A program made the translations under genes and the position numbers. From the NCBI GenBank assembly GCA_900541905.1, contig UQLQ01000033.1, positions 1 to 17,256 of the forward strand: a stretch of DNA of 17,256 nt, in the 5' to 3' direction. Under the pieces are notes generated by a model. The model had not been told where the DNA came from. It worked only from the letters and a program-made list of their open reading frames with translations, and ran no database searches. Below are positions 1 through 7,072 of the stretch, one piece after another. The stretch's first letter is position 1; every line of letters begins with the position of its first letter. This DNA is from an uncultured Oscillospiraceae bacterium. GTDB lineage: Bacteria > Bacillota > Clostridia > Oscillospirales > Acutalibacteraceae.

Positions 1-2
1 TT

Positions 3-89
3 AAGGGAAATATAGATGACGGCGTTCACTATTCTACATGTACCTATAAAAGAATTTATAAATATTGTATGAATGCGATCAGAAAATAA
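3..89 (+). CDS. C-terminal fragment of an unidentified gene cut by the window edge
   Basis: An open frame runs in from the left edge and ends at TAA 87-89, giving 28 residues that end in ...CMNAIRK. The segment is rich in Tyr, Lys and Cys. I do not recognise the family. It may be a real 3' end, because codon use is unremarkable and no stop occurs in the frame, but 28 codons is too short to be sure. An A/T-rich stretch with no convincing gene follows up to the inverted repeat at 172-237; a 23-codon frame from 102 with only a weak ribosome binding site was not accepted. Confidence 0.35.
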   Translation, partial: KGNIDDGVHYSTCTYKRIYKYCMNAIRK

Positions 90-171
90 GAAAGAAGAAT
101 ATGGATTTAATCGAATATGGATGCAAAATTTCAGATAAGTTTTTTCGTTCAAAAATAAAATTTGTTTCTTA

Positions 172-237
172 AAATAAAACTATCCCGAACAAGCTACAAA
201 GAATAAAAGTCTTGTACTTGCCGGGATAGTTTTATTT
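172..237. repeat. 16-bp perfect inverted repeat (hairpin) at the left border of the IS1634 relic
   Basis: AAATAAAACTATCCCG (172-187) is exactly repeated in inverse as CGGGATAGTTTTATTT (222-237), with a 34-nt loop that contains a further short pairing (ACAAG with CTTGT). The right arm ends in T-rich sequence, so transcribed rightward it could act as a terminator for the gene ending at 89. It also sits directly before the transposase relic that starts near 243, so it could instead be a structure belonging to the element's end. The two readings cannot be separated from this copy alone. Confidence 0.6.
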
Positions 238-242
238 GGAGC

Positions 243-1304
243 TGACGATGTTGGAAATCATTGTTAAATGACAGCCTCTTTTGTTTTGAGTAAAAGGGAC
301 CCATAGGGCTCCTTGCTTTCTCCCTCTTTTCAGGGAATTCAAACGAACAGACATCGCTGAAACCATTAGAGCAAAAAATCCTCGAAGATTTTGAATATCA
401 GAAATTTATTTACTGCAGCGATGCAGGTCTGGGATTCGAATTTATCAGGGAATATAACCATATGGGGGAACGGACCTATATTGTGACCACGTTTATTAAA
501 AAGCTGAAAAAAGGAGAGAAGGAATGGGTTTTAAGCCCGCAGGGATTCAAAAGGGTATCTGATGATAAAACTGTTGATATCTCAAAACTGCCCGAGGACG
601 ACAAAGGACTTTATTACAAAGATGAGCCATATACCACTAAAAAGTTACAGCAGCGTTTGATCATTACTTATTCCCCTAAATATGCCCTTTACCAGAAATC
701 CATTCGTAGCAAACAGATAGAACGTGCACAAGCGATGCTGGATTCCGGGAACACAAAAAAGAACCGCAGGAACCCAAACAATTCAGCCAGATTTATTGGA
801 ACAGCAGCAGTAACAAAAGAAAGTGAGACTGCCGATATCCGGCATTATCTTGATGAACATAAGATCTCTGAAGAAAGCCAGTATGATGGACTTTATGCAG
901 TATGCACGAACCTGTCAGACGATGAAGTCAGCGATATTTTAAAAGTAAGTGAAGGAAGATGGCAGATCGAAGAATGTTTCCGGATCATGAAAACAGACTT
1001 TTCCGCAAGACCTGTTTATCTGCGGGATGAAAAACGGATCAAAGCACATTTTCTGATCTGTTTTCTGGCATTAATGATCTATCGTTTCTTTGGGAGAAAA
1101 TTGAACTATAAATATACTTGTGAGGAATCATTAGATACATTAAAAGCAATGAATTTTGCAGAGATCCAGGAACAGGGATTTATACCTTTATAGAAACGGG
1201 AAGCTATTACTGATGATCTTCATGAAGCCCGGGGCTTTCGAACGGATTATCAATTTATAACGAAAAGCAGAATGAAAACAATCCAGAAAAAAGTAAAAGA
1301 AAAG
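243..1304 (+). pseudogene. IS1634-family DDE transposase, decayed
   Basis: This is a relic of a DDE transposase, the enzyme that cuts and joins an insertion sequence. One frame can be read from about 246 to about 1304 through at least two stops: TAA at 291-293 and TAG at 1191-1193. Downstream of the second stop the family-like C-terminal text (KREAITDDLHEA, FRTDYQFITKSRM) continues, so the stop is a point mutation and not the natural end. Recognisable pieces include LLAFSLFSGNSNEQTSLKPL, the CSDAGL acidic motif and GRWQIEECFRIMK, which holds the likely catalytic Glu. The N-terminal half is missing; before 291 the sequence also seems to have lost an internal block (the usual stretch between the first Asp region and the LAFS motif is far too short). 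The 243-residue open stretch from ATG 462 is only the intact middle. The right end runs straight into IS256-like sequence at about 1305-1329. Not expected to be active. Confidence 0.85.
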
Positions 1305-1309
1305 AATAA

Positions 1310-1735
1310 ATTACCATACTTCGTGATGATCTTTCTGGCGCTTTTTTACGACTTGAGGCTGGAAGGAATGTGGATTTCTGATCCTGAGGAACCTCGATCT
1401 CCATAGAACCATAGCTGCTGTTTACACGTTTGCGTTTGTAACCATTCCGATAATCATCGTTATCGGAACGCTCAGATTTTTCATATCCGAGATGATCATC
1501 CATTCCTGCTTCCATCATTTCTTTGATCGTTCTACCCAAAAGATCCTCCAGAGCATCCTGAATATCTTCGGCTGTCTGAATATCGTATTCTTCCAGAAGC
1601 TAATGGATAATGTTACGTTTTCCTTCTGTCATTTGCACCCGATGTATGGGTTTCTTCTGTTTTGCCATAATAAAAGGTCCTCCCATGAATTATATTTTAT
1701 CATAGAAGAACCTTTCAGTTACACATTTACAGAAA
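1310..1735 (-). pseudogene. IS256-family transposase, N-terminal relic with its element end
   Basis: The gene begins at ATG 1668 (minus strand) behind a GGAGG site at about 1679-1683. It reads MAKQKKPIHRVQMTEGKRN..., meets a TAG at 1600-1602, then continues in frame with LLEEYDIQTAEDIQDALEDL and GYEKSERSDNDDYRNGY, typical of the IS256 transposase N-terminal region. A frameshift follows near 1366-1372: after KSTF the expected text (QPQVVKKRQKD) lies in the neighbouring frame. The match stops at about 1329, where it joins the IS1634 relic, so most of the protein including the catalytic core is gone. Upstream, 1705-1735 reads AACCTTTCAGTTACACA, the kind of sequence found at IS256 element ends. 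Its length is about a third of the family's usual 390-400 residues. Not functional. Confidence 0.8.
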
Positions 1736-1875
1736 AAGTTTCATACCGCAAAATACTTCTCCCAGTGCTTTTCCAAATAAAGCCTTTTAGGCCGTATCGC
1801 TAGATAGCTACACTACACTTAATTGTATACATAGATTTATTCTAAAAATCTGTTTGCATCACTATCTTAGTAGTT

Positions 1876-2610
1876 TTATTGCATCAGTTTTTTTAATCCT
1901 TTTTTTCTCCTCACAGAAATAGGACAGGTTTCGCCGTTGCTCATGTGAACCAATAATTCTCTGAAATCAACATCTGCAATATTATCTTTATTGATAATAT
2001 AGGAAGTGTGACAACGGTAAAAACGATAATCCAATTGTTGCTCGATATCTTTTAGTTGACCGGTAAATTCAATGATACGCTTTTGCGAATGAAGTATAAT
2101 TTTATGAATGTTGCTAGATGTCTCAAAATAAATGATATCATTATAGTCAATTACAATACGCTTCTCATTCTGAGTGATTGTGAAAGTACGTGTAATGTCA
2201 TTATTTAGTGAAGTATACTTATTACTAACATCGAAAAGACAATCCCTAATTTTAGCTTTAACATGTTCAGTATTATCCTTTACAATAAAATCAAGCGCTT
2301 CAGCTTTATATTGAAAGGTGAGAAAACTCATTTCCGAATGTGATGTAATAAAGACAATAAAACAACGAGGCTGAATTTGGCGGATTCGTTGTGCAAGTGA
2401 TAGTCCATTCATATCTGATTTTAAATCAATGTCGAGAAAGAAAAGACCTGTATTTTCAGCAGTCAATATTTCCTTAAGAAGATCATGAGGATCTGATGTA
2501 GCCTGAACAATCCGCATGTCGAACCCTTCCATAAGAATAAAATTAGATATGTATTTTTGAAAGAGATTTAACTGCTTTTTATTGTCTTCACAGATGAAAA
2601 TATCGATCAT
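1876..2610 (-). CDS. agrA: AgrA-type response regulator with LytTR DNA-binding domain
   Basis: This cytoplasmic response regulator is phosphorylated by the AgrC kinase and then activates agr promoters. An N-terminal receiver domain (about residues 1-125) shows the acidic pair Glu8-Asp9 and the phosphoacceptor Asp60 in FFLDIDL; a C-terminal LytTR domain (about 140-244) shows YFETSSNIHKI and the FYRCHTSYIIN block typical of the family. At 244 residues it matches the usual length (about 240). A GTG at 2622 would extend it by four codons, but it overlaps the AGGAG site, so ATG 2610, ten bases after AGGAG, is the better start. It is divergent from agrB across a 200-bp control region that carries tandem 21-bp-spaced half-sites in both directions, which suggests autoregulation (inference). 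Separation of agrA from agrC by an opposite-strand agrB is unusual. Confidence 0.92.
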   Translation of the reverse strand: MIDIFICEDNKKQLNLFQKYISNFILMEGFDMRIVQATSDPHDLLKEILTAENTGLFFLDIDLKSDMNGLSLAQRIRQIQPRCFIVFITSHSEMSFLTFQYKAEALDFIVKDNTEHVKAKIRDCLFDVSNKYTSLNNDITRTFTITQNEKRIVIDYNDIIYFETSSNIHKIILHSQKRIIEFTGQLKDIEQQLDYRFYRCHTSYIINKDNIADVDFRELLVHMSNGETCPISVRRKKGLKKLMQ

Positions 2611-2647
2611 GTTCAGTATCACTCCTATCTCATATTTCTTTGTACAT

Positions 2648-2713
2648 ATTATACAACAATATGCCTTATTATTGAAGATTAAAAAAAAATGTAATATTCT
2701 ACAGAATAACTGT
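2648..2713 (-). promoter_or_regulatory. agrA promoter with tandem AgrA-like half-sites
   Basis: On the minus strand, -10 TATAAT lies at 2653-2648 and -35 TTCAAT (weak, 3 of 6) at 2676-2671, with a 17-bp spacer. Upstream lie ACAGTTATTCT (2713-2703) and a poorer copy beginning ACATTTTTT (2692-2684), starts exactly 21 bp apart. Two direct repeats two helical turns apart, just upstream of a weak -35, is the arrangement known for AgrA/LytTR regulators. The second copy is mostly a T-run, so it is the weaker of the two. Confidence 0.55.
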
Positions 2714-2722
2714 TTTTGCTTG

Positions 2723-2790
2723 AACGGTTATTACAAAAAATCAAACGGTTATTATAAAAGTTTAGTATATTCTTTGTGTTTTGGTATCAT
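2723..2790 (+). promoter_or_regulatory. agrB promoter with perfect 11-bp direct repeats 21 bp apart
   Basis: AACGGTTATTA occurs twice without mismatch at 2723-2733 and 2744-2754, exactly 21 bp apart, so both copies face the same side of the helix. A -10 TATCAT lies at 2785-2790, 17 bp after a poor -35 (TTAGTA, 2762-2767), which suggests an activator-dependent promoter. This is a very good candidate AgrA (LytTR) binding site. TATATT at 2766-2771 is an alternative -10 that would put the second repeat on the -35. Confidence 0.75.
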
Positions 2791-2813
2791 TTTGGTAGGA
2801 AAGGAGAAAGAAA

Positions 2814-3383
2814 ATGGAAACAGTTGCAAATCGAATTGTAGAATATTTAGATAAAAATAAAACTATTTGGAACGATGCAGATAGGATGCGCATGGTACTA
2901 GGATTTGAGGTAATATTTCATAATATCATGATGATTGGAACAATACTTGTGGCAGCTAAATTTATCGGTATCTTTCTCGAAGCAGTTATCCTTTTAACCG
3001 CTTACGGGACACTTAAAATGTCAGCAGGAGGTATACATTTCAAAAAGAGTTCTGTTTGCCTTATTGGAACAGGAATTTTTGTGGGCCTGGGAGTTATTTG
3101 TTCTAGGTATATAAATTTGGATTTAGTCTCTGTTGTTTTGATTTATTTCATTTGTCTTATTGTTCTCATAATAGTTGGACCACAAGGAACTAAAAACAAT
3201 CCGATTTCTGAAGAAAATTTGGGGAAAATGAGGAAGAGGACTATTTATTTTGTTTTACTGTATTTGACTCTAACTGTTGTTATGGCAAATTGCATAGGTG
3301 TCATTCCTTATTTATTATTTATAGCTGTAGTATTTGAAACTTTATCAATTCTTCCTACTTACATAAAAAACAGGAGTTTATGA
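2814..3383 (+). CDS. agrB: AgrB: membrane cysteine endopeptidase that processes the AgrD signal precursor
   Basis: AgrB removes the C-terminal tail of AgrD and forms the thiolactone of the autoinducing peptide in the cytoplasmic membrane. The protein has 189 residues, the usual size. The catalytic pair is clear: His75 in SAGGIHFKK and Cys82, seven residues apart, as in the family (His77/Cys84 in S. aureus). Several hydrophobic membrane segments follow (about residues 35-65, 82-97, 105-121, 143-160 and 163-178). The start ATG 2814 has AAGGAG seven bases upstream. The gene faces agrC and shares a bidirectional terminator with it. agrD does not follow it directly, as it does in the classic agrBDCA order; the only AgrD-like gene found is at 6657. 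The promoter has perfect AgrA-type repeats, so positive feedback is likely (inference). Confidence 0.95.
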   Translation: METVANRIVEYLDKNKTIWNDADRMRMVLGFEVIFHNIMMIGTILVAAKFIGIFLEAVILLTAYGTLKMSAGGIHFKKSSVCLIGTGIFVGLGVICSRYINLDLVSVVLIYFICLIVLIIVGPQGTKNNPISEENLGKMRKRTIYFVLLYLTLTVVMANCIGVIPYLLFIAVVFETLSILPTYIKNRSL

Positions 3384-3400
3384 TGCTCCTGTTTTTTATG
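3362..3400. terminator. Bidirectional terminator between agrB and agrC
   Basis: CATAAAAAACAGGAG (3362-3376) and CTCCTGTTTTTTATG (3386-3400) form a perfect 15-bp stem with a 9-nt loop. Each strand reads a G/C-containing stem followed by a run of six T, so it can stop transcripts from both convergent genes. The agrB stop (3381-3383) is in the loop and the agrC stop (3396-3398, minus strand) is inside the right arm, so the two coding ends are only 12 bases apart. Confidence 0.85.
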
Positions 3401-4712
3401 TATTTGATTTAGAAATTTGAAGACGTTGTACAAAAGTTGTCCCCTGAATCTCAGTATCTAAAAATACATGATTGTATTTAGCAATTATTTCATGTGCATT
3501 ATAGAGACCTATTCCACGGTTTGCGCCTTTTGTAGATACATTTGGTTTCATTAATGTACCGTAAGGTATGCCTTTTTCCAGGAAAGAATTGGAAATAACA
3601 AAAATATATTGTGTGTCCAAATCAATTAGGGCAAAGTCGATTAAGGGATGATCTGTCTCTAAAGTTGCTTCAATTGCATTGTCAAGAAAAATTCCTATTA
3701 TCCGACATAGATCCAGAGTATCCATTGGGAACGATGGTATTTCATCTGTTACTTCTATATTGACGCTAATATTTAATTCTATAGCATATAATAACTTTGA
3801 GGATATGATGCTTTTTAACTCAGTAGTTTTGATATTCATCAACTGATTTATATGCGCTGTGTTTTTAGTAATCTTTTTACCCAAGGGTAAAATTTCTTTA
3901 TTAAAATAGTCGCTTAATCCCTCCATATCATTTGACTCGATATAACCAGACATAGACAGCATAATGTTTGAGTAGTCATGTTTAAAGGAGCGTAGAGAGG
4001 AATACATGCTTTCAATTTGGTTCGTATATTCTTGTAGTCTATTATAGGAATCCTGTCGCATATCCATATCTACTTTTTCCATATGAGTTTTTATTATATT
4101 AACAATCAACACAGTACTAATAATGAAATAAAAGGCAAATAAGATACAGTTAAAAGTAACAATTTGACGATTGTAACCAATATATTCTCCAATAATGATA
4201 TTAAACAAAAAAATAAATAAACAGGTAGCCAAATTTGTAGTAATCAGTAGTAGAAGCTGCTTAGAAAGTGCAGTATGCATTTTATGAATGACTAAATGGA
4301 GCAGTCGAGCTATTACTGGACAGATACAGGCTAAGAGTAGGATATATGAAATTATGTAGACAATATAGTATGTTAAATTGGATTGTAAATCTGCAATGGG
4401 GTAAACAAATCTGTCCCATAACAAGGAAAAAATATTATCCCATAACACGCAAAATAGGTAGGTTGCAATAAATACGCAAATATTTATAAGTCGGTTAGGA
4501 TGGAGTAATGCAATATAAATACATACGCTTATTATTAGTAAAATGACGCCAACGTTGCCGAGAACAAATCCAATTAAAAGTATATCAATTAGTAGTATGG
4601 TAAATAAAATTGCTTTTTGCTTAAATTTTAACTTAAATGGTAGAAAGCAACAAATAGGAAACAAATAGGAAAAAACACTTAAAATATACGGAAGTATTTC
4701 TATTATTTGCAT
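3396..4712 (-). CDS. agrC: AgrC-type sensor histidine kinase (HPK10 family)
   Basis: A membrane receptor for the autoinducing peptide that phosphorylates AgrA. The first ~205 of 438 residues are six to seven hydrophobic membrane segments; residues 205-245 form the linker and dimerisation helix. The phosphoacceptor is His245 in SFKHDYSN, the form typical of AgrC-like kinases. Asn345 lies in the N box (IIGIFLDNAIEA) and Gly400/Gly402 in the G box (NRGIGLYNAHEII). The kinase lacks the classical HisKA sequence, as expected for this family. The start ATG 4712 has AAAGGA about 12 bases upstream, a rather long spacing; no better start is seen. It has its own promoter at 4757-4785, rather than being co-transcribed with agrB and agrD, and its DNA is very AT-rich. 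Confidence 0.93.
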   Translation of the reverse strand: MQIIEILPYILSVFSYLFPICCFLPFKLKFKQKAILFTILLIDILLIGFVLGNVGVILLIISVCIYIALLHPNRLINICVFIATYLFCVLWDNIFSLLWDRFVYPIADLQSNLTYYIVYIISYILLLACICPVIARLLHLVIHKMHTALSKQLLLLITTNLATCLFIFLFNIIIGEYIGYNRQIVTFNCILFAFYFIISTVLIVNIIKTHMEKVDMDMRQDSYNRLQEYTNQIESMYSSLRSFKHDYSNIMLSMSGYIESNDMEGLSDYFNKEILPLGKKITKNTAHINQLMNIKTTELKSIISSKLLYAIELNISVNIEVTDEIPSFPMDTLDLCRIIGIFLDNAIEATLETDHPLIDFALIDLDTQYIFVISNSFLEKGIPYGTLMKPNVSTKGANRGIGLYNAHEIIAKYNHVFLDTEIQGTTFVQRLQISKSNT

Positions 4713-4756
4713 TTTTATTTAGAGTCCTTTCGTGTTCATTATCTTGAAACACTTTC

Positions 4757-4812
4757 ATTATATTACTTAGCTTTTTTGAAATCAACGATTATTACTGAAT
4801 AAACGTTGATTT
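4757..4812 (-). promoter_or_regulatory. agrC promoter overlapped by a 9-bp inverted repeat (possible operator)
   Basis: On the minus strand, -35 TTGATT (4785-4780) and -10 TATAAT (4762-4757) are 17 bp apart. An inverted repeat AAATCAACG (4779-4787) / CGTTGATTT (4804-4812), 16 bp between arms, covers the -35. The left arm runs into AACGATTATTA (4784-4794), one mismatch from the agrB repeats, so AgrA or another dimeric regulator could act here. The promoter call is good; the operator role is inference. Confidence 0.6.
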
Positions 4813-4825
4813 TTTTATAAATAGT

Positions 4826-4892
4826 ACGTTTTTTCTTAAAGAACAGCGTTTTATTCTGGGTTACATAGTTACTGGTAAATATGGAGTATACT
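4826..4892 (+). promoter_or_regulatory. Rightward AgrA-type promoter, separated from agrD by the IS110 element
   Basis: ACGTTTTTTCT (4826-4836) and CGTTTTATTCT (4847-4857) lie exactly 21 bp apart and match the half-site ACAGTTATTCT at 8 and 7 of 11 positions. A good -10, TATACT (4887-4892), follows 29 bp later; the -35 position (CATAGT) is poor. The geometry is the same as at the agrA and agrB promoters. The promoter fires toward the IS110 element and, beyond it, agrD, so it was probably the agrD promoter before insertion (inference). Confidence 0.5.
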
Positions 4893-4918
4893 TATGTCAC
4901 CAAATACGAGGAGGTGAT

Positions 4919-4936
4919 ATGTCAAGAGAAAAATAA
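4919..4936 (+). other. Strong ribosome binding site followed by a five-codon aborted frame
   Basis: GAGGAGGTGAT (4908-4918) is as good a ribosome binding site as any in the window and is 16 bases after the AgrA-type -10. It leads into ATG TCA AGA GAA AAA TAA. A five-residue product is unlikely to be the purpose. It may be the mutated or deleted start of the gene this promoter served, cut off when the IS110 element arrived, or a short leader peptide. No longer frame continues from it. Confidence 0.35.
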
Positions 4937-5049
4937 ATAAAAATCGCATTTTTTTATGACTCTTTCATTAAGACAAAAAACACCCACCTAAGCCCCGCCG
5001 ATTTTGATTTTCTCAAAAGCCGGGCCTGGAACATCACCGTGGCTCAAAA

Positions 5050-6282
5050 TTAATGAGCTTCCGGTGCCCTGTATAAGCAGTTGTCTTTCAGCAGTCGAAA
5101 GACAAGCCGCACGAATTTACGGGCAGTTAATGCGAGGGCACGTTTGTGCTGGTACTTGTTGACTTCTTTATATTTGAGGTGGTAGAAACGGCTGTACTCT
5201 GCGTCGCATCTCACAAGAGACATAGCAGCTTCACACAGGTAATATTTTAAATATCGATTTCCGGATTTTATGAGGCGTGTATTTTGAACCTCAAAGTCAC
5301 CGGATTGATGCTGTGACCATACAAGACCAGCGTGTTTTGCTAAAGCAGCCTGATTAGGAAACCGGTTGATATCCCCAATCTCTGCAATGATGCCGGCAGA
5401 ATAAACTGGGCCGATCCCGTTAACTGAAGTCAGAGTATTGGGGATCAGTTCCATCTGTGCGGCAATTGCCTTATCAAAGGCTTTGATTTGTGATTCCAAA
5501 GCTTTCATAGAGCTTATGGATATGGAAAGCACCTGATTAACAGAGTCGTTTATCGTTTTTGGTAAACGGTAAGAACTCCGGGCGGCTTTCTGAATGGCTT
5601 TCGCCACAGATTCCGGGTCGGGGAAGCGGTTCTTCCCTTTTTGGATAAGGAATTCTGTGAGCTGTTGTAAGTCCATATCTGCCAGGGTTTCAGCAGAGTC
5701 AAACTCTTCATAGACCGCTAAGGCAGAGGTACTGAAGGTATTGGAAAATACCTTCTCCTGCGCCATCGTAGAATACTTCTTGAACAGGTAGTTCAGAAAA
5801 CGCTGCTTTTCCTTGACAAGGTTCTGTACAGCAAAAAATCTGGCTCTTGTAAGGTTCTGGAGGGCTTTATAGCGATAGTCATCCAGATAAACTTCTTTGT
5901 TGATTCTACCGAAACGCAGGCAGTCAGCAATGACAAAGGAATCAACGTAATCATTTTTAGGCAGGTCGTTATAAGCCTGTTTGAATTTATTGACCTGTTT
6001 AGGGTTGAGAACGTGGATCCTTTTGTTATAAGACGAAAGAGAGCCATCTTCCCTTAGGAATCAGACGAGATTGTCACCATAAACGGAGGTTGCCTCCAAA
6101 CCAATGATGACGTCTGAAAGGGATTCAGAAGTAATGGCAGAAAGGATGCGTTTCACAAGCTGACGGGAACCGTCCAAAGAATTAGGGACAGAAAAGTTAC
6201 TGTGCTTAGAACCATCGGGTTTCATAAGGTAAGCCACGTTGGATCTGCTGCTCACATCAATACCGACGTAAAGTGGGTTCAT
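5050..6282 (-). pseudogene. IS110-family (DEDD) transposase with a single in-frame TGA
   Basis: The gene can be read in one frame from ATG 6282 (behind GAAGGTGAT) to the stop at 5050, 410 residues, the usual IS110 length. The only interruption is TGA at 6061-6063, between GLEATSVYGDNLV and FLREDG. The N-terminal RuvC-like DEDD domain shows Asp in YVGIDVSS, Glu in GLEATSVYG and the Asp residues of NDYVDSFVIADCLRFG; the C-terminal Transposase_20 domain shows the helix-hairpin-helix text SVNGIGPVYSAGIIAEIG and the region with the likely catalytic Ser (RLIKSGNRYLKYYL). Everything else looks intact, so inactivation seems recent: probably one C-to-T change of an Arg CGA codon. Readthrough cannot be excluded. 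ATG 6342 is in frame but lacks a good ribosome binding site. Confidence 0.85.
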
Positions 6283-6560
6283 AATATCACCTTCTTTCGT
6301 TAGGAATTTATGGTCAATCGGCTTGGTAATACCCACGATCATGGAGCATCAACACCCTCGCGGTATTAGAATTCAGTTAGAGATGAGCAGATGCGAACCC
6401 CACTGCAAAAGGGCTGCTCACAAACTCTAACAAACAGCCAGTTGGTTTGAAGTTAACTTCCATGTCAGGGGGACAGACTTTCAATGAAGTGATCATAACT
6501 GATCCAACAGGAGAAAACAGAGCTTATATCTGATTGACCCTATGTCAATTCTATCATGGA
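6283..6560 (-). ncRNA. Candidate IS110 bridge RNA region upstream of the transposase
   Basis: In IS110-group elements the non-coding end upstream of the transposase encodes a bridge RNA that pairs with target and donor DNA. This 278-bp stretch has that position and no gene. It holds structure: TGAGCAG (6384-6390) pairs with CTGCTCA (6414-6420), with an inner CCC (6398-6400) / GGG (6411-6413) helix around an A-rich loop. I can see the location and one stem-loop, but cannot identify the guide loops by eye. Confidence 0.35.
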
Positions 6561-6656
6561 TATAAACAAACCGATTGATCTATGTATAGATTGATTTAAT
6601 TACCAAGGAACAATGTAACTATTAACTATAAACTTATTATACGAGGAGAAAAAATA

Positions 6657-6806
6657 ATGAATAAAAATTTTAAAAAAAGCATCGGTAATTTTGCAATTAA
6701 TATGGGAAAACATGCAGTTGGGAAATGCATGATTCCAGGTATGTTTGATCCTAAAATTCCGGACGAACTAAAAAGAGATACAAAAAGGCAGAATACATCT
6801 AAGTAG
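6657..6806 (+). CDS. agrD: AgrD: precursor of a cyclic autoinducing peptide (49 residues)
   Basis: This short gene encodes the precursor of the agr signal. It has the three AgrD parts: a basic amphipathic N-terminal helix (residues 1-23, MNKNFKKSIGNF...), the signal segment with the ring-forming Cys24 (CMIPGM), and the acidic C-terminal recruitment tail FDPKIPDELK (residues 30-39), which matches the family pattern P-x-[VIL]-P-x-E-L. AgrB normally cuts two residues before the first Pro of that pattern, which here predicts cleavage after Met29 and a six-residue thiolactone ring closed between Cys24 and Met29; a Pro and a Gly in such a ring is unusual. ATG 6657 has GAGGAG at 6643-6648. It lies 3.3 kb from agrB, with agrC and an IS110 element between, and no AgrA-type repeats are seen just upstream. 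The terminator at 7029-7069 ends the unit. Confidence 0.85.
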   Translation: MNKNFKKSIGNFAINMGKHAVGKCMIPGMFDPKIPDELKRDTKRQNTSK

Positions 6807-7028
6807 GGACAAGTTCACAATACTGTCACATTAAACGAGAAGAAAACGTATCATTTATTTTTAGCTATAAGGTTGTAGATTCTTTTGTAATGAAGACAAT
6901 ATCAGAAATATAAATCATATGATATGAAAATATATAAGGTAACACTTACAAGGGTATACATTTTGAATATGTTTTAAAAAGGCATGCAAAGAAGATACTA
7001 GAAAAATTAATAATAGATGATTCGCTGT

Positions 7029-7072
7029 AACTAATAGCGTAGCAGCTATGGCATGCTACGCTATTAGTTGTT
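7029..7072 (+). terminator. Strong 16-bp hairpin downstream of agrD
   Basis: AACTAATAGCGTAGCA (7029-7044) pairs perfectly with TGCTACGCTATTAGTT (7054-7069), leaving a 9-nt loop, followed by GTTTTACTTT. The T-tract is interrupted, but the stem is long and stable. It separates the agrD transcript from the RiPP operon, so the operon very likely has its own promoter. The 222 bases between agrD and this hairpin hold no gene that I can support. Confidence 0.75.

Larger units (their letters stand above)
4985..6560 (-). mobile_element. IS110-family insertion sequence (ends approximate)
   Basis: The element carries one transposase on the minus strand with about 65 bp after it and about 280 bp before it. 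IS110 elements have no terminal inverted repeats and make no clear target duplication, so the ends cannot be fixed without an empty site; my limits rest on where the sequence changes from the fairly GC-rich element to AT-rich flank. It lies between the rightward AgrA-type promoter (4826-4892) and agrD (6657), and so probably split an agr transcription unit. Confidence 0.65.

Noticed and set aside
1492..1803. 103-residue plus-strand frame across the IS256 relic
   Set aside because: It is antisense to the recognisable IS256 transposase text and has no ribosome binding site.
6061..6063. Selenocysteine at the transposase TGA
   Set aside because: No selenoprotein transposase family is known to me, and no SECIS-like hairpin is obvious just after the codon. 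A simple nonsense mutation explains it.
6910..7030. Open frame of about 30 codons (...GIHFEYVLKRHAKKILEKLIIDDSL) after agrD
   Set aside because: It has no start codon or ribosome binding site in frame, and it ends at the terminator stem. It is treated as non-coding or an unidentifiable relic.
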